Positions 27,433-35,640 of a stretch of DNA of 64,000 nt are shown here, piece after piece. This DNA is from Rhodopseudomonas sp. AAP120 (lineage in GTDB: Bacteria > Pseudomonadota > Alphaproteobacteria > Rhizobiales > Xanthobacteraceae). The stretch spans positions 1-64,000 of the forward strand of contig NZ_LJIC01000046.1 in NCBI RefSeq assembly GCF_001295845.1, written 5' to 3'. A program made the position numbers and the translations under genes. Numbering within the stretch: the stretch's first letter is position 1; each line of letters begins with the position of its first letter. The notes beneath the pieces are model-generated. The model saw only the letters and a list, made by a program, of their open reading frames with translations. It was not told the origin of the DNA and did no database searches.

Positions 27433-27876
27433 CTAGGATTGAAATTTGTTTGCGAGGCTCTCAAGGTGATCGAGCCATGCCGACACGTCACTAACTTCCG
27501 TTGGCAATTTCTTGTAGTTGTGGGCTGTTTCGTTCCGCAGATCGTAATCCCTATTCAGCTGATTGAGCGTAACTGGATCAGCGAAGAAGATTACCTCAAG
27601 TTTTTTCCTAAGCGAGAATGCTTTGATGTTTGCGAGGACGTATCTCCAGCCTATGCCATGAACCGTCTTTGCGCGGGCGTCTGCTTCGATCCTTTCTTCC
27701 GCCTCTTTACGCGTCAGAAATTCGAACTGTGCCCATCCTAACAAATAAAATGCGGCGTTCACAGCTGATTGGCAGTCCTTGATCTGCTGAGCGCTTCCCT
27801 TCTTCTCCAATAGTTGCTGATCGAGTAGTGCTTTTACCCGATCATACGCCAGTCTGGTTTCATTCAACTTGGTCAC
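27433..27876 (-). CDS. HEPN-like protein with Rx4H motif
   Basis: 147 aa, mostly alpha-helical by pattern. The segment NRDYDLRNETAHNYKKLP carries R114-N-E-T-A-H119, an R-x4-H with a polar residue after the Arg. This is the signature of catalytic HEPN RNases found in toxin-antitoxin and anti-phage systems. The preceding helices (about 1-60 and 80-110) fit a HEPN bundle. GTG start overlaps the stop of the upstream gene (GTGA), so the two proteins are translationally coupled and probably act together. Catalytic HEPN assignment is inference from this motif; a non-catalytic HEPN partner is possible. Confidence 0.6.
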   Translation of the reverse strand: MTKLNETRLAYDRVKALLDQQLLEKKGSAQQIKDCQSAVNAAFYLLGWAQFEFLTRKEAEERIEADARAKTVHGIGWRYVLANIKAFSLRKKLEVIFFADPVTLNQLNRDYDLRNETAHNYKKLPTEVSDVSAWLDHLESLANKFQS

Positions 27877-28817
27877 GTTGCTTCAGCGGCCTCGAAAATT
27901 TCCAGAAAGGCCGCTTTACCCCATGGTTCAAAACTACGCTCAACTCTGTCTTTCAGGATGCACCAATTTGGCGGGTCGAGTGGACGAGCTAGATCCAAGA
28001 GAAGTGTAGTTCCCCGGTTGGATATGATGTCAATTCGCCCATTTGAGCCAAATATCCAAAGGCCAACGGGGACAAAACTCAAAGTTGCTTTTCCATTTTT
28101 GCTCAAGTCCAGGATACTTAAGTCTCGATCAGGCACGGCATAATCTTGCATAAGTTCTTCGGACATCCGGATGGTCCGTGATCGGTCGATTGTGACTCCA
28201 AGCCCGGCTGACCAAGCCGCGATGCTTGCGTAGAGGTTGTCAATTCGTTTCACCCAGTCTGTCACTCTGTTCTCAATAGCAGCGCGATCGAACGTGCTGC
28301 CGTCTTGATTGTACTGCCAGACATTGAGCGGCGGCAGTACCTCCGAATGAGGTGAACCGTTGCCGTCGATTGCGAGGATGTGAAGATTGAGCCGGTCGAT
28401 GTTGAAGTTCCAAATTTCTGGCGCGGCGAATCCGGATGCTTGCATTTGACGTAGACGAGCAATATTCTGATCAAGCTCGCGCAAGGTAAAATCGCGAGTT
28501 CGGATCTTGATTTCTACAATAGATGTCGAGCCATCTGGGTAGATGACTTCGAAATCCCATCCGGGGTCCGCTCCAGCGGACAGCCTGATGTCTGCGCCAT
28601 CTACAACGATACTTTTTTCGAGACGAGACGCCGGGAAATCGTATTCGTCAGCTATTCGCTCTGCTACTGGCCGGAGAACATCGTTTGGCCCGAGTACGCG
28701 TTCGCCCGGTAACCCTCGATGGTTTCCAAACACGACGTAGCGATTGCCAATATTTACGAGCACCTGACGTCGGGCAGGATCCTTAACTCCGATAGCCTTT
28801 TCTCTGACGGTATCCAT
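27873..28817 (-). CDS. PD-(D/E)XK nuclease-like protein, first gene of the insert
   Basis: 314 aa. The region 45-110 resembles the N-terminal nuclease domain of type I restriction R subunits: a helix VAERIADEYDFPASRLEKSI, then DIRLSAGADPGWDFEV and SIVEIKIRTRDF. These give D88, E102 and K104, a D-x13-E-x-K arrangement typical of PD-(D/E)XK nucleases. Residues ~110-130 continue a helix often seen after the motif (REL-DQNIARLRQM). The C-terminal half (150-314) is not recognised. Cytoplasmic, no signal. Base composition unlike the flanks. It precedes and overlaps the HEPN-like gene. A nuclease role is inference. Confidence 0.6.
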   Translation of the reverse strand: MDTVREKAIGVKDPARRQVLVNIGNRYVVFGNHRGLPGERVLGPNDVLRPVAERIADEYDFPASRLEKSIVVDGADIRLSAGADPGWDFEVIYPDGSTSIVEIKIRTRDFTLRELDQNIARLRQMQASGFAAPEIWNFNIDRLNLHILAIDGNGSPHSEVLPPLNVWQYNQDGSTFDRAAIENRVTDWVKRIDNLYASIAAWSAGLGVTIDRSRTIRMSEELMQDYAVPDRDLSILDLSKNGKATLSFVPVGLWIFGSNGRIDIISNRGTTLLLDLARPLDPPNWCILKDRVERSFEPWGKAAFLEIFEAAEAT

Positions 28818-28860
28818 CCCGCTATTCTAAGCCTGCGCAGCGGAACCGCCAAGCTGTAAA

Positions 28861-29006
28861 GATGCGAATGGCAGCCCCGGTCGGCCGAGCTTTTGGCTGC
28901 CGCTGCCGAATGCGGTCGGCGAGCGCACCCCAAGCCGACCGCGCTGCGCTATTGCATGGACGGCTACGCGCTGACCTTCAAGCCTGCGTCCTCGAATCCG
29001 AGCTGA
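28861..29006 (+). pseudogene. Truncated msrB copy
   Basis: This stretch aligns base for base with msrB from about 27181 onward: [14 protein letters not shown] against [14 protein letters not shown], then an ~82-base deletion, then [16 protein letters not shown] and a TGA at 29004-29006. The 5' half is missing and the deletion breaks the frame, so no MsrB can be made. It marks the right edge of the AT-richer insert. From 29007 to 29197 I see no gene; 28818-28860 holds only the weak leader of the first insert gene. Confidence 0.85.
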
Positions 29007-29197
29007 CGCGCGGCCGCGACGCCGCCGGCATACCAGCGGGACCCCGATCCGCCCTGGTGGCTGTCGGGTTTTCTTGCCGCTGCGTCTCACCTCGTAGGTT
29101 TTCTGGAAAGAAAGTCGCGGCTGCGATTGACAAGGTCGCGCCCCGTCCTCCATCAAGCGGCCAACATTAACTTTTGGATATGTTGGCGGCAGGCCAG

Positions 29198-30691
29198 ATG
29201 GATCGCAGGTTGTCCCGGTCGGGATTCTCCATTGGCCTGATAGTTCTGGTCGTATTTGCGCTGCTGCTGCCGGTTCTGCTCGCGGCGCTTGTATTTCCGA
29301 CACCGCTCTACGACACCCGCGAATTGGTTGCGTGGGGGCGCCATTTCCCGCTGGTCACGCCGGTGCATCCGCCCGTGATGGTATGGGTCGGCGGTGCCGT
29401 GGATTTCCTGTTCGGCCCGTCCGGCACCGCGATCGTCTTCGTCAATCAGCTCTGCCTCGCGATCGGGCTCGCTTATCTCTACGCCACGCTGCGCCTGCTG
29501 GTTGAACGCACGATGGCGGCCTACATGCTGGCGCTGACGGCGGCCTCGTTCTACGTGGTGTTCGGTCCGCTGTCCTGGGCGCTCAACGCCGATATCCTTC
29601 AGCTCACCTCCTGGCCGGCGGTGCTGTATCACTTCCTGCGTGGCCGCAGCACGGATCGCTGGCTGCACTGGATCCTGGTCGGCGTCTGGGCGGCGATTGC
29701 GGCGCTGACCAAGTACAACGCGGTCGTGCTGTTCATCGGCATGGCGGCGGGCGTCGTCGCGGTGCCGTCGTTCCGGTCCTGTGTGCGTCGGCCCGGCTTC
29801 TACGTCGCGGCGCTGGTCGGCGTGCTGCTGTTTCTGCCGCACGTGATCGCGGCCCTGAAGGTCGGGACGACGATCCATTACGGCGAGCGTCACTTCACCG
29901 GTTTCGGTTCGGTGCCGAACACCGCGCGGCGGCTCGGCTGGCTGGTCGTCGGCTATCTGCCGCTGCTGGTGCCGGGCGCGATCGTGCTGGCGATCGCGGT
30001 GGCGCGCCGCATGGTGATCTGGCGGGTGCCGCGCTTTGCCGAGGCGAGCGACGAGTTGAAATTCGTCGTGATCGCCAACACCGCGATGTTCGCGCTGCTG
30101 ACGGTACTGATCGTTGGGTTCGGTCTCGAATACATCGCCCGCTATGGCGCGCCGTTCGCAGAACTGTCGGTGCTGACGCTGGCGCCGCTGTTTTCCTGGG
30201 CCTCCGGCAAGCGCGATGCCGTCATGCGGCAGACCGCGCTGTCGCTCGGTGCGCTGTATGGCGTGCTGGCGATCGCCGCCTCGGTGATCTACATCTTCTT
30301 CGCGTCGTACAGCGGGTTGCAGGAGGCGACCGCGCAGGCCGCGCGGCTCGTGCTGGCCGACTGGAACAGCAAGTACAAATGCGGTCCGGCGTATTTCCTC
30401 GGCGACCGCCAGACGGTTTACGGCATCGGCATTGCGGCCGGCCCCGAGGGAGATTCGATGACGATCGAATTCATCCCGAAAGCGCGCTGGTTCGATGCCG
30501 GCAAGCTCGCCGCCAACGGCGCCGTGCTGATCTACACGCTGCCGCAGGTGCCGGATAGTTTCGCGGCTGAGTTTCCCGATCTGCCGATGTCCGAGGAAAA
30601 GCAGATCAGCGTGCCGGTGCTGCGGACCCACACCGGAAAGACCAAAGAGTACTTCTATCGCTTCGTGGCGCCGAAGGCCTGCGGCGGCTGA
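29198..30691 (+). CDS. GT-C membrane glycosyltransferase (PMT_2/GT39-like)
   Basis: About 497 aa, with roughly ten membrane helices across the first 400 residues. The first loop carries YDTRELVAWG and HPPVMVWVGG, matching the acidic loop of dolichol/undecaprenyl-phosphate-sugar dependent glycosyltransferases (ArnT/PMT type). A periplasmic C-terminal domain (about 390-497) follows the last helix. Start choice: ATG at 29198 has GGCAGG just upstream and opens on the first helix; an ATG at 29180 and a TTG at 29174 are alternatives. It probably transfers a lipid-linked sugar to an envelope acceptor. Convergent with the small gene below. Confidence 0.75.
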   Translation: MDRRLSRSGFSIGLIVLVVFALLLPVLLAALVFPTPLYDTRELVAWGRHFPLVTPVHPPVMVWVGGAVDFLFGPSGTAIVFVNQLCLAIGLAYLYATLRLLVERTMAAYMLALTAASFYVVFGPLSWALNADILQLTSWPAVLYHFLRGRSTDRWLHWILVGVWAAIAALTKYNAVVLFIGMAAGVVAVPSFRSCVRRPGFYVAALVGVLLFLPHVIAALKVGTTIHYGERHFTGFGSVPNTARRLGWLVVGYLPLLVPGAIVLAIAVARRMVIWRVPRFAEASDELKFVVIANTAMFALLTVLIVGFGLEYIARYGAPFAELSVLTLAPLFSWASGKRDAVMRQTALSLGALYGVLAIAASVIYIFFASYSGLQEATAQAARLVLADWNSKYKCGPAYFLGDRQTVYGIGIAAGPEGDSMTIEFIPKARWFDAGKLAANGAVLIYTLPQVPDSFAAEFPDLPMSEEKQISVPVLRTHTGKTKEYFYRFVAPKACGG

Positions 30692-30709
30692 GGCCCGGCC
30701 GGGCTCGCG

Positions 30710-30982
30710 TCAGCCCACCAGCATCTGCCATTTCTCGGCAGCTTCGATCGCCGCCGGGCGAAGCTCGTCGGCCGGCTGACCGCGATGCAGCGCCTTCGCG
30801 TATTCGCAAACCGCCATGAAGGTCGAGGCCCGCGCCTCGTCGACCTCGAAGGAGTGCGGCGTGCCGTCTCCCTGCACCAGTCCGACCAGCCCGTTGAGGA
30901 TGCCCAGTGCCGCCTTGGGCTCGCTCAGCTCGGTCTGCCGCAAACATTGCAGCACATGCTGCGCCATCTCGCCTTCGCTCAT
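30710..30982 (-). CDS. Small protein of unknown function downstream of the hybrid kinase
   Basis: 90 aa from the ATG at 30982 (a GTG at 31069 would add 29 residues; neither has a strong ribosome site). Helix-rich, soluble: EMAQHVLQCLRQTELSEPKAA, then EARASTFMAVCEYAKAL. It lies 100 bases after the stop of the hybrid histidine kinase on the same strand, so it may be co-transcribed and could serve that signalling path. No family is recognised. Confidence 0.5.
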   Translation of the reverse strand: MSEGEMAQHVLQCLRQTELSEPKAALGILNGLVGLVQGDGTPHSFEVDEARASTFMAVCEYAKALHRGQPADELRPAAIEAAEKWQMLVG

Positions 30983-31081
30983 GCCCGTTCCGTTCGACAA
31001 TGAATTCTGGTCGTCTGATACCACGATACGAGGCCCGACGTCCTGATCTGGCGCAAGCCGGAACCGCACGATCGCAACGCG

Positions 31082-34000
31082 TCAGCCCGCCGCCTTGGCG
31101 GACGCCAGCGCCCGGCGCAGCACCTTCGACAGGTCCTCGACCGAATACGGCTTGTGCAGCAGTTCGAAGCCGTGGTGGCCGTCGTCCGCCAGCACGTTGG
31201 CGTAGCCGGAGTTCAGCACCACCGGCAGGTTCGGCCAGCGGCTGCGGATCTCGCGGCCGAGCGCGACGCCGTCCATGCCGGGCATCACCACGTCGCTGAG
31301 CACCAGGTTGAAGCGGGCGGCTTCATGGCCGAGGAGCTGCAGCGCCTGCTCGGCGCTCGACGCCAGCACGGTCTCGTAGCCGAGGTCATGCAGCAACTGG
31401 GTCGAGAACTCGCCGACCTCGGCGTTGTCTTCCACCACCAGCACGCAGCTTCGCTCCTGCGATCGGCTGGAGTCACCGCTCGCCGCGCGCTCGCGTTCTT
31501 CGATCGGCTTGGCGCTGAGCGGCAGCCGGAGCGTGATGGTCGTGCCCTTGCCGACTTCGCTGTCGACCGTGACGTTGCCACCGGACTGCTTGACGAAGCC
31601 GTAGACCTGCGACAGGCCGAGGCCGGTGCCGCGGCCGACATCCTTAGTGGTGAAGAACGGCTCGAAGATGCGGTCGATCTGGTCCGGCGGAATGCCGGAG
31701 CCGGTGTCGCAGACCGCGACGGCGACCACGTCGGCAACGCCGCCGGCAATCTCCTGCAGGGTCGGGCGCACGCGCGTGACGCGGATCTCGAGTTCGCCCT
31801 GGCCGTCCATCGCGTCGCGCGCATTGGCCACCAGGTTGACCAGCGCGGCGTCGAACTGATTGGCGTCGGCTTCGACCGCGAGCGGGCGCTCGTCCATGGT
31901 CAGCGTCAGGCCGGCGCGCGAGCCGAGCGCGGTGCGTAGCATCTCGGCGATCTGCTCGATCTGCGCCGTGACGTCGAACACCTGGCGGTTCTGGGCATGA
32001 CGCCGCGCGAAGGTGAGGAGCTGGCCGGTGAGTTTTGCGGCGCGGTCGGCGGTGTCGGAGATCGCGTCGACGTAGCGGCGCATCCGGTCGGGCGGCAGTT
32101 CGCGCCGACGCAGCAGATCGGCGGAGGAGCGGATCACGGTGAGCAGATTGTTGAAGTCGTGCGCGACGCCGCCGGTGAGCTGGCCGATCGCCTCCATCTT
32201 CTGCGCCTGACGGAAAGCCTCTTCGGCCTTGCGCCGCTCGGTGATCTCGACGGCTTCGGGCACGATGGCGATGACCTGGCCCTGCGCGTCGTGCACCGGG
32301 CGCATCTGGAAATCGAACCAGCGCCAGCCGCCGACCGGCAGATTGAGATGCAGCTCGCGCCGGATGGTGCCGCCGGCCGCAACCGTGGCGACGGCCTGCT
32401 TGATCATCTCCGGCATGCCCGGCGTATCGGCGAACCACGGCGACTCCCAGACCGGCTTACCGACGACGTCTTCCAGCGCCTTGCCGATGCCCGACAGCGA
32501 CGTCAGGTTGGCGTCGATCAGCACGCCATCGACGCCGAGCAGCGCCTGATAGGTGTAGCTCGCGGCGAAGATGGTGCGCAGCCGCGCTTCCTTCTGGCGC
32601 AACTCGGCCGTGCGCTGCGCGACCTGCTCCTCGAGCTGTTCGTTGAGGTTGCGCATCGCGGTTTCGGCGCGCTTGCGCTCGGTGATGTCGCGGAAATACA
32701 CCGACACGCTTTCGGCATTGGTGGGCGCGACCCGCAGATGAAACCAGCGCCGCGTCGGCGGATGTTCGATCTCGAATTCCGAACCGGTCCGTCCGGTCAT
32801 CGCCAGCTTGAGGCTGTCCTCGATGCGGCTGCCGATCAGGGCCGGATAGGCTTCCTGGCAGACCCGGCCGATCAGTTGCGCGGCCGAGCGCCGCATCATG
32901 CGTTCGGCGGCGGCGTTGATGTAGGTGAAGCGATACTCGCTGTCGATCGCGACGAAGCCGTCGCTGATGCTGGCCAGAATGCTCTCGGCGCGTTCGCGTG
33001 CCGCCTGGGCTTCCTGTCGCAGCGCGTGCTCGGTGCGCAGCGCGTCGCGGCGCAGTTCGGCGGTGTCGAGATTGGACCGCACCCGGGCGAGTAGTTCGCG
33101 GGCGCTGAACGGTTTGCTCAGATAGTCGTCGGCGCCGGCCTCGAGTCCTTCGACCTTGGCCTCCTCGCCGGCACGGGCGGACAGCAGGATCACCGGCACG
33201 TCGGCCAGCTTGGTATCGTTGCGCAGCGCCTTCAGAAGGTTCAGCCCGTCCAGCCGGGGCATCATGATGTCGGACAGCACCAGATCCGGCCGCTGCTTCC
33301 AGGCGGCCTCGAGGGCCGCGACGCCGTCGGCGACGGCCTCGATGTCGTAGCTCTCCCCAAGCAGGCGGACCACGTAGTCGCGCATGTCGGCGTTGTCGTC
33401 GGCGAGCAGCACGCGCGGCCGCGTCTCGCCGCTCCTGACGCTGCCGAGCCCGAGATCTTCCGGCGACGAGGCGTGCGGCCGGTCGGTGTCGACGTTGTCG
33501 TCGCCTTCCAGCCAACCCATCGCTTCGTCGAGATAGGCCTGGGCGCGGACATTGGTGGACACCTGGTGGGTCGCCGGCTTCGGCCGGTCGGCGGGCAGGT
33601 GGGCGGTGCCGAACGGCAGGGTGATGCGGAAGGCGCTGCCGCGGCCGAGCTCACTCTCGACGCTGATGCTGCCGCTGTGCAGCTTGACCAGCTCCTGCAC
33701 CAGCGCGAGGCCGATGCCGCTGCCCTCGATCGATCGTCCGCGCGCGCCCTCGACCCGGCGGAAGCGCTCGAACAGGTGCGGGATCTCCTCGGCCGGAATG
33801 CCGGTGCCGGTGTCGCGCACCACGATCTCGGCGGATCGCCCGTCGGCGGTCGGGTGAACCGACACCGCGATCTCGCCCGCGAAGGTGAACTTGAAGGCGT
33901 TCGACAGCAGGTTGAGGACCACCTTCTCCCACATGTCGCGGTCGACATGGACCGGCTGCGCCAGCGGCGGCGCGTCGATGGACAGCCGCAACCCGGCCTT

Positions 34001-35371
34001 ATCCATCGCCGAGCGGAAGTTGGAGGCAAGTTCCGCGGTGAAGGCGGCCAGATCGACCGGCCGGAAATGAGCGGTGAGGCGGCCGGCCTCGATCCGGGCG
34101 AAGTCGAGCAGCGTGTTCACCAGCTTCAGCAGCCGCAGGCCGTTGCGATGCGCGATGCCGAGCAGGGCGTGCTGATCGGCCGACAGCCCGGTCTGAGTAA
34201 TGACCTCCTCGAGCGGGCTCAGCATCAGCGTCAGCGGCGTACGGAATTCATGGCTGACATTGGAGAAGAACGCGGTCTTGGCGCGGTCGATCTCGGCCAG
34301 CGCCTCGGCGCGGCGGCGCTCCTCCTCATAGGCGTCGGCATTGGTGATCGCCGAGGCGATCTGACCGGCGACCAGCGCGAGGAAGTCGCGGTAGCCCGAG
34401 TCGTAGGGGCGGAACGGATTGAGGCCTGCAATCAGCATGCCCGAATGGCCGGTGTCGCCGCTCGACTGGATCGGCAGAACGATCGCCTGGTTCGGCGGGC
34501 TGCGCCAGCCGCCGCTCGGGAAATCGAAGCCGAACCGCTGCTCCAGGTCGGTGACCAGCCGTGCTTCGTTGGTCCGCAGGGCCTCGGCCAGCGGCCATGG
34601 CTCGTCGCTGGAGGTCAGCGACAGCACCGGCTTCACCCCCGGATGGTTGGCGTCGATGCCGGCCGAAGCCGCCAGTCGCGCCGTCTCGCCGCCCGGCTCG
34701 ACCAGATAGATCAGGGCGAACGGCAGGTCCCGCGGATCCGTCGCCAGCGCGGCGGCGCTGCTCTCGCAGGCCTGCGCGACGTTGCGGGATTGGGCGGCGT
34801 TGGCGGCCACCTCGCGCAGCAGCGACAATTGCCGCTCGCTGATCACCCGCTGGGTGTCGTCGGTATTGGCGCAGAAGATGCCGCCGGGCGAGCCGTCCTC
34901 GGTCGGAATCGGGCTGTAGGAGAACGTGTAATAGGTCTCTTCGGGGAAGCCGTTGCGCTCCATGATCAGGAGCTGGGCTTCCACATAGGTGCCCTCGTGG
35001 CCGCTGGTCGCCTTGGCCAGCAGCGGGGCGATGTCGCCCCAGATCTCGTGCCAGACTTCCTGGGTCGGCCGGCCCAGCGCCCAGGGATGCTTGCCGCCGA
35101 TGATCGCCTTGTAGGCGTCGTTGTAGAAGAAGATGAGCTCCCGCCCCCAGCCGATCCAGATCGGCTGCTGCGACGTCAGCATGATGCGGACGGCGGTCTT
35201 CAGCGCCTGCGGCCAATGCTCCGGCGGCCCCAGCGGCGTTGCGGCCCAATCGAAGGCGCGGGACAGCGCCGTCAGCTCTCCCCGCCCGAGGAACAGGTTC
35301 TCGTAACCGGCCGGTCCGTCTTCGGGCGATACAACCGGCAATTTAAGGTCGGCCAACTCTGCCCCCGACAC
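31082..35371 (-). CDS. Double hybrid histidine kinase with PAS/GAF and two receiver domains
   Basis: About 1429 aa from a GTG at 35371; a TTG at 35485 is also possible and the true start is uncertain. Order along the protein: PAS-like domain; GAF-like domain; first HisKA with [12 protein letters not shown] (near 34245); HATPase with GTGIP; receiver with [13 protein letters not shown] (near 33395); PAS with [12 protein letters not shown]; another PAS; a second HisKA of HWE/NtrB style with [12 protein letters not shown] (near 32155); HATPase with [13 protein letters not shown]; final receiver with [12 protein letters not shown] (near 31430). It is soluble, with no membrane helix. Two kinase modules in one chain imply a multi-input phosphorelay. 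It diverges from flgE, but a link to motility is only positional. Confidence 0.88.
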   Translation of the reverse strand: MSGAELADLKLPVVSPEDGPAGYENLFLGRGELTALSRAFDWAATPLGPPEHWPQALKTAVRIMLTSQQPIWIGWGRELIFFYNDAYKAIIGGKHPWALGRPTQEVWHEIWGDIAPLLAKATSGHEGTYVEAQLLIMERNGFPEETYYTFSYSPIPTEDGSPGGIFCANTDDTQRVISERQLSLLREVAANAAQSRNVAQACESSAAALATDPRDLPFALIYLVEPGGETARLAASAGIDANHPGVKPVLSLTSSDEPWPLAEALRTNEARLVTDLEQRFGFDFPSGGWRSPPNQAIVLPIQSSGDTGHSGMLIAGLNPFRPYDSGYRDFLALVAGQIASAITNADAYEEERRRAEALAEIDRAKTAFFSNVSHEFRTPLTLMLSPLEEVITQTGLSADQHALLGIAHRNGLRLLKLVNTLLDFARIEAGRLTAHFRPVDLAAFTAELASNFRSAMDKAGLRLSIDAPPLAQPVHVDRDMWEKVVLNLLSNAFKFTFAGEIAVSVHPTADGRSAEIVVRDTGTGIPAEEIPHLFERFRRVEGARGRSIEGSGIGLALVQELVKLHSGSISVESELGRGSAFRITLPFGTAHLPADRPKPATHQVSTNVRAQAYLDEAMGWLEGDDNVDTDRPHASSPEDLGLGSVRSGETRPRVLLADDNADMRDYVVRLLGESYDIEAVADGVAALEAAWKQRPDLVLSDIMMPRLDGLNLLKALRNDTKLADVPVILLSARAGEEAKVEGLEAGADDYLSKPFSARELLARVRSNLDTAELRRDALRTEHALRQEAQAARERAESILASISDGFVAIDSEYRFTYINAAAERMMRRSAAQLIGRVCQEAYPALIGSRIEDSLKLAMTGRTGSEFEIEHPPTRRWFHLRVAPTNAESVSVYFRDITERKRAETAMRNLNEQLEEQVAQRTAELRQKEARLRTIFAASYTYQALLGVDGVLIDANLTSLSGIGKALEDVVGKPVWESPWFADTPGMPEMIKQAVATVAAGGTIRRELHLNLPVGGWRWFDFQMRPVHDAQGQVIAIVPEAVEITERRKAEEAFRQAQKMEAIGQLTGGVAHDFNNLLTVIRSSADLLRRRELPPDRMRRYVDAISDTADRAAKLTGQLLTFARRHAQNRQVFDVTAQIEQIAEMLRTALGSRAGLTLTMDERPLAVEADANQFDAALVNLVANARDAMDGQGELEIRVTRVRPTLQEIAGGVADVVAVAVCDTGSGIPPDQIDRIFEPFFTTKDVGRGTGLGLSQVYGFVKQSGGNVTVDSEVGKGTTITLRLPLSAKPIEERERAASGDSSRSQERSCVLVVEDNAEVGEFSTQLLHDLGYETVLASSAEQALQLLGHEAARFNLVLSDVVMPGMDGVALGREIRSRWPNLPVVLNSGYANVLADDGHHGFELLHKPYSVEDLSKVLRRALASAKAAG

Positions 35372-35550
35372 GAATGACCGATGCGAACGCCTAGGGCTCT
35401 CAAAAGTTCCTGAGGTGAGTTCCGGAGTGGAACTTTTTGCGAAGGAGCGCACCGTCGGGCCGGCAAATATTGCCCGAGCCGGCAATTCCGCCGCATGCGC
35501 CGGCCCTGAGGGCGCAGGCTAAGTCTCTGAAATCATGAGGCTAGAGGCCT

Positions 35551-35565
35551 TGGCACAAGGCTTGC
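35551..35565 (+). promoter_or_regulatory. Sigma-54 promoter for the flgE operon
   Basis: TGGCAC-AAGGC-TTGC matches the -24/-12 RpoN consensus exactly in the GG and GC positions and the spacing. It lies 76 bases upstream of the flgE start, in the gap between the divergent kinase and flgE. RpoN-dependent hook-operon promoters are known in Caulobacter and other bacteria. Confidence 0.8.
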
Positions 35566-35640
35566 GGGAGTATGTTCCGGATCATTGCACCACCGGACAG
35601 CCAGAGACCGCGCGGCGGCTCGAATTGGGAGAAGTGAGTA

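Larger units (their letters stand above)
27409..28860. other. AT-richer two-gene insert between msrB and an msrB remnant
   Basis: Base composition changes sharply after msrB: I count 26 G/C in 60 bases at 27541-27600 against 42 in 60 at 27301-27360. Two overlapping minus-strand genes fill the block and a truncated msrB copy resumes immediately after it. No transposase, integrase or clear target-site duplication is visible. The layout suggests acquisition by homologous or illegitimate recombination between msrB copies. Confidence 0.75.

Noticed and set aside
27439-27741. Plus-strand open frame inside the AT-richer insert
   Set aside because: It is antisense to the HEPN-like gene, which has a coupled start and coherent motif; no evidence for a plus-strand product.
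28827-29303. Minus-strand open frame of 158 codons
   Set aside because: It is the reverse strand of the msrB remnant (its product resembles the antisense translation of msrB), with no ribosome site.
30691-30710. GCCCGGCCGGGC palindrome as terminator
   Set aside because: It is compact with no loop and no T-run; too short to form a stable hairpin.
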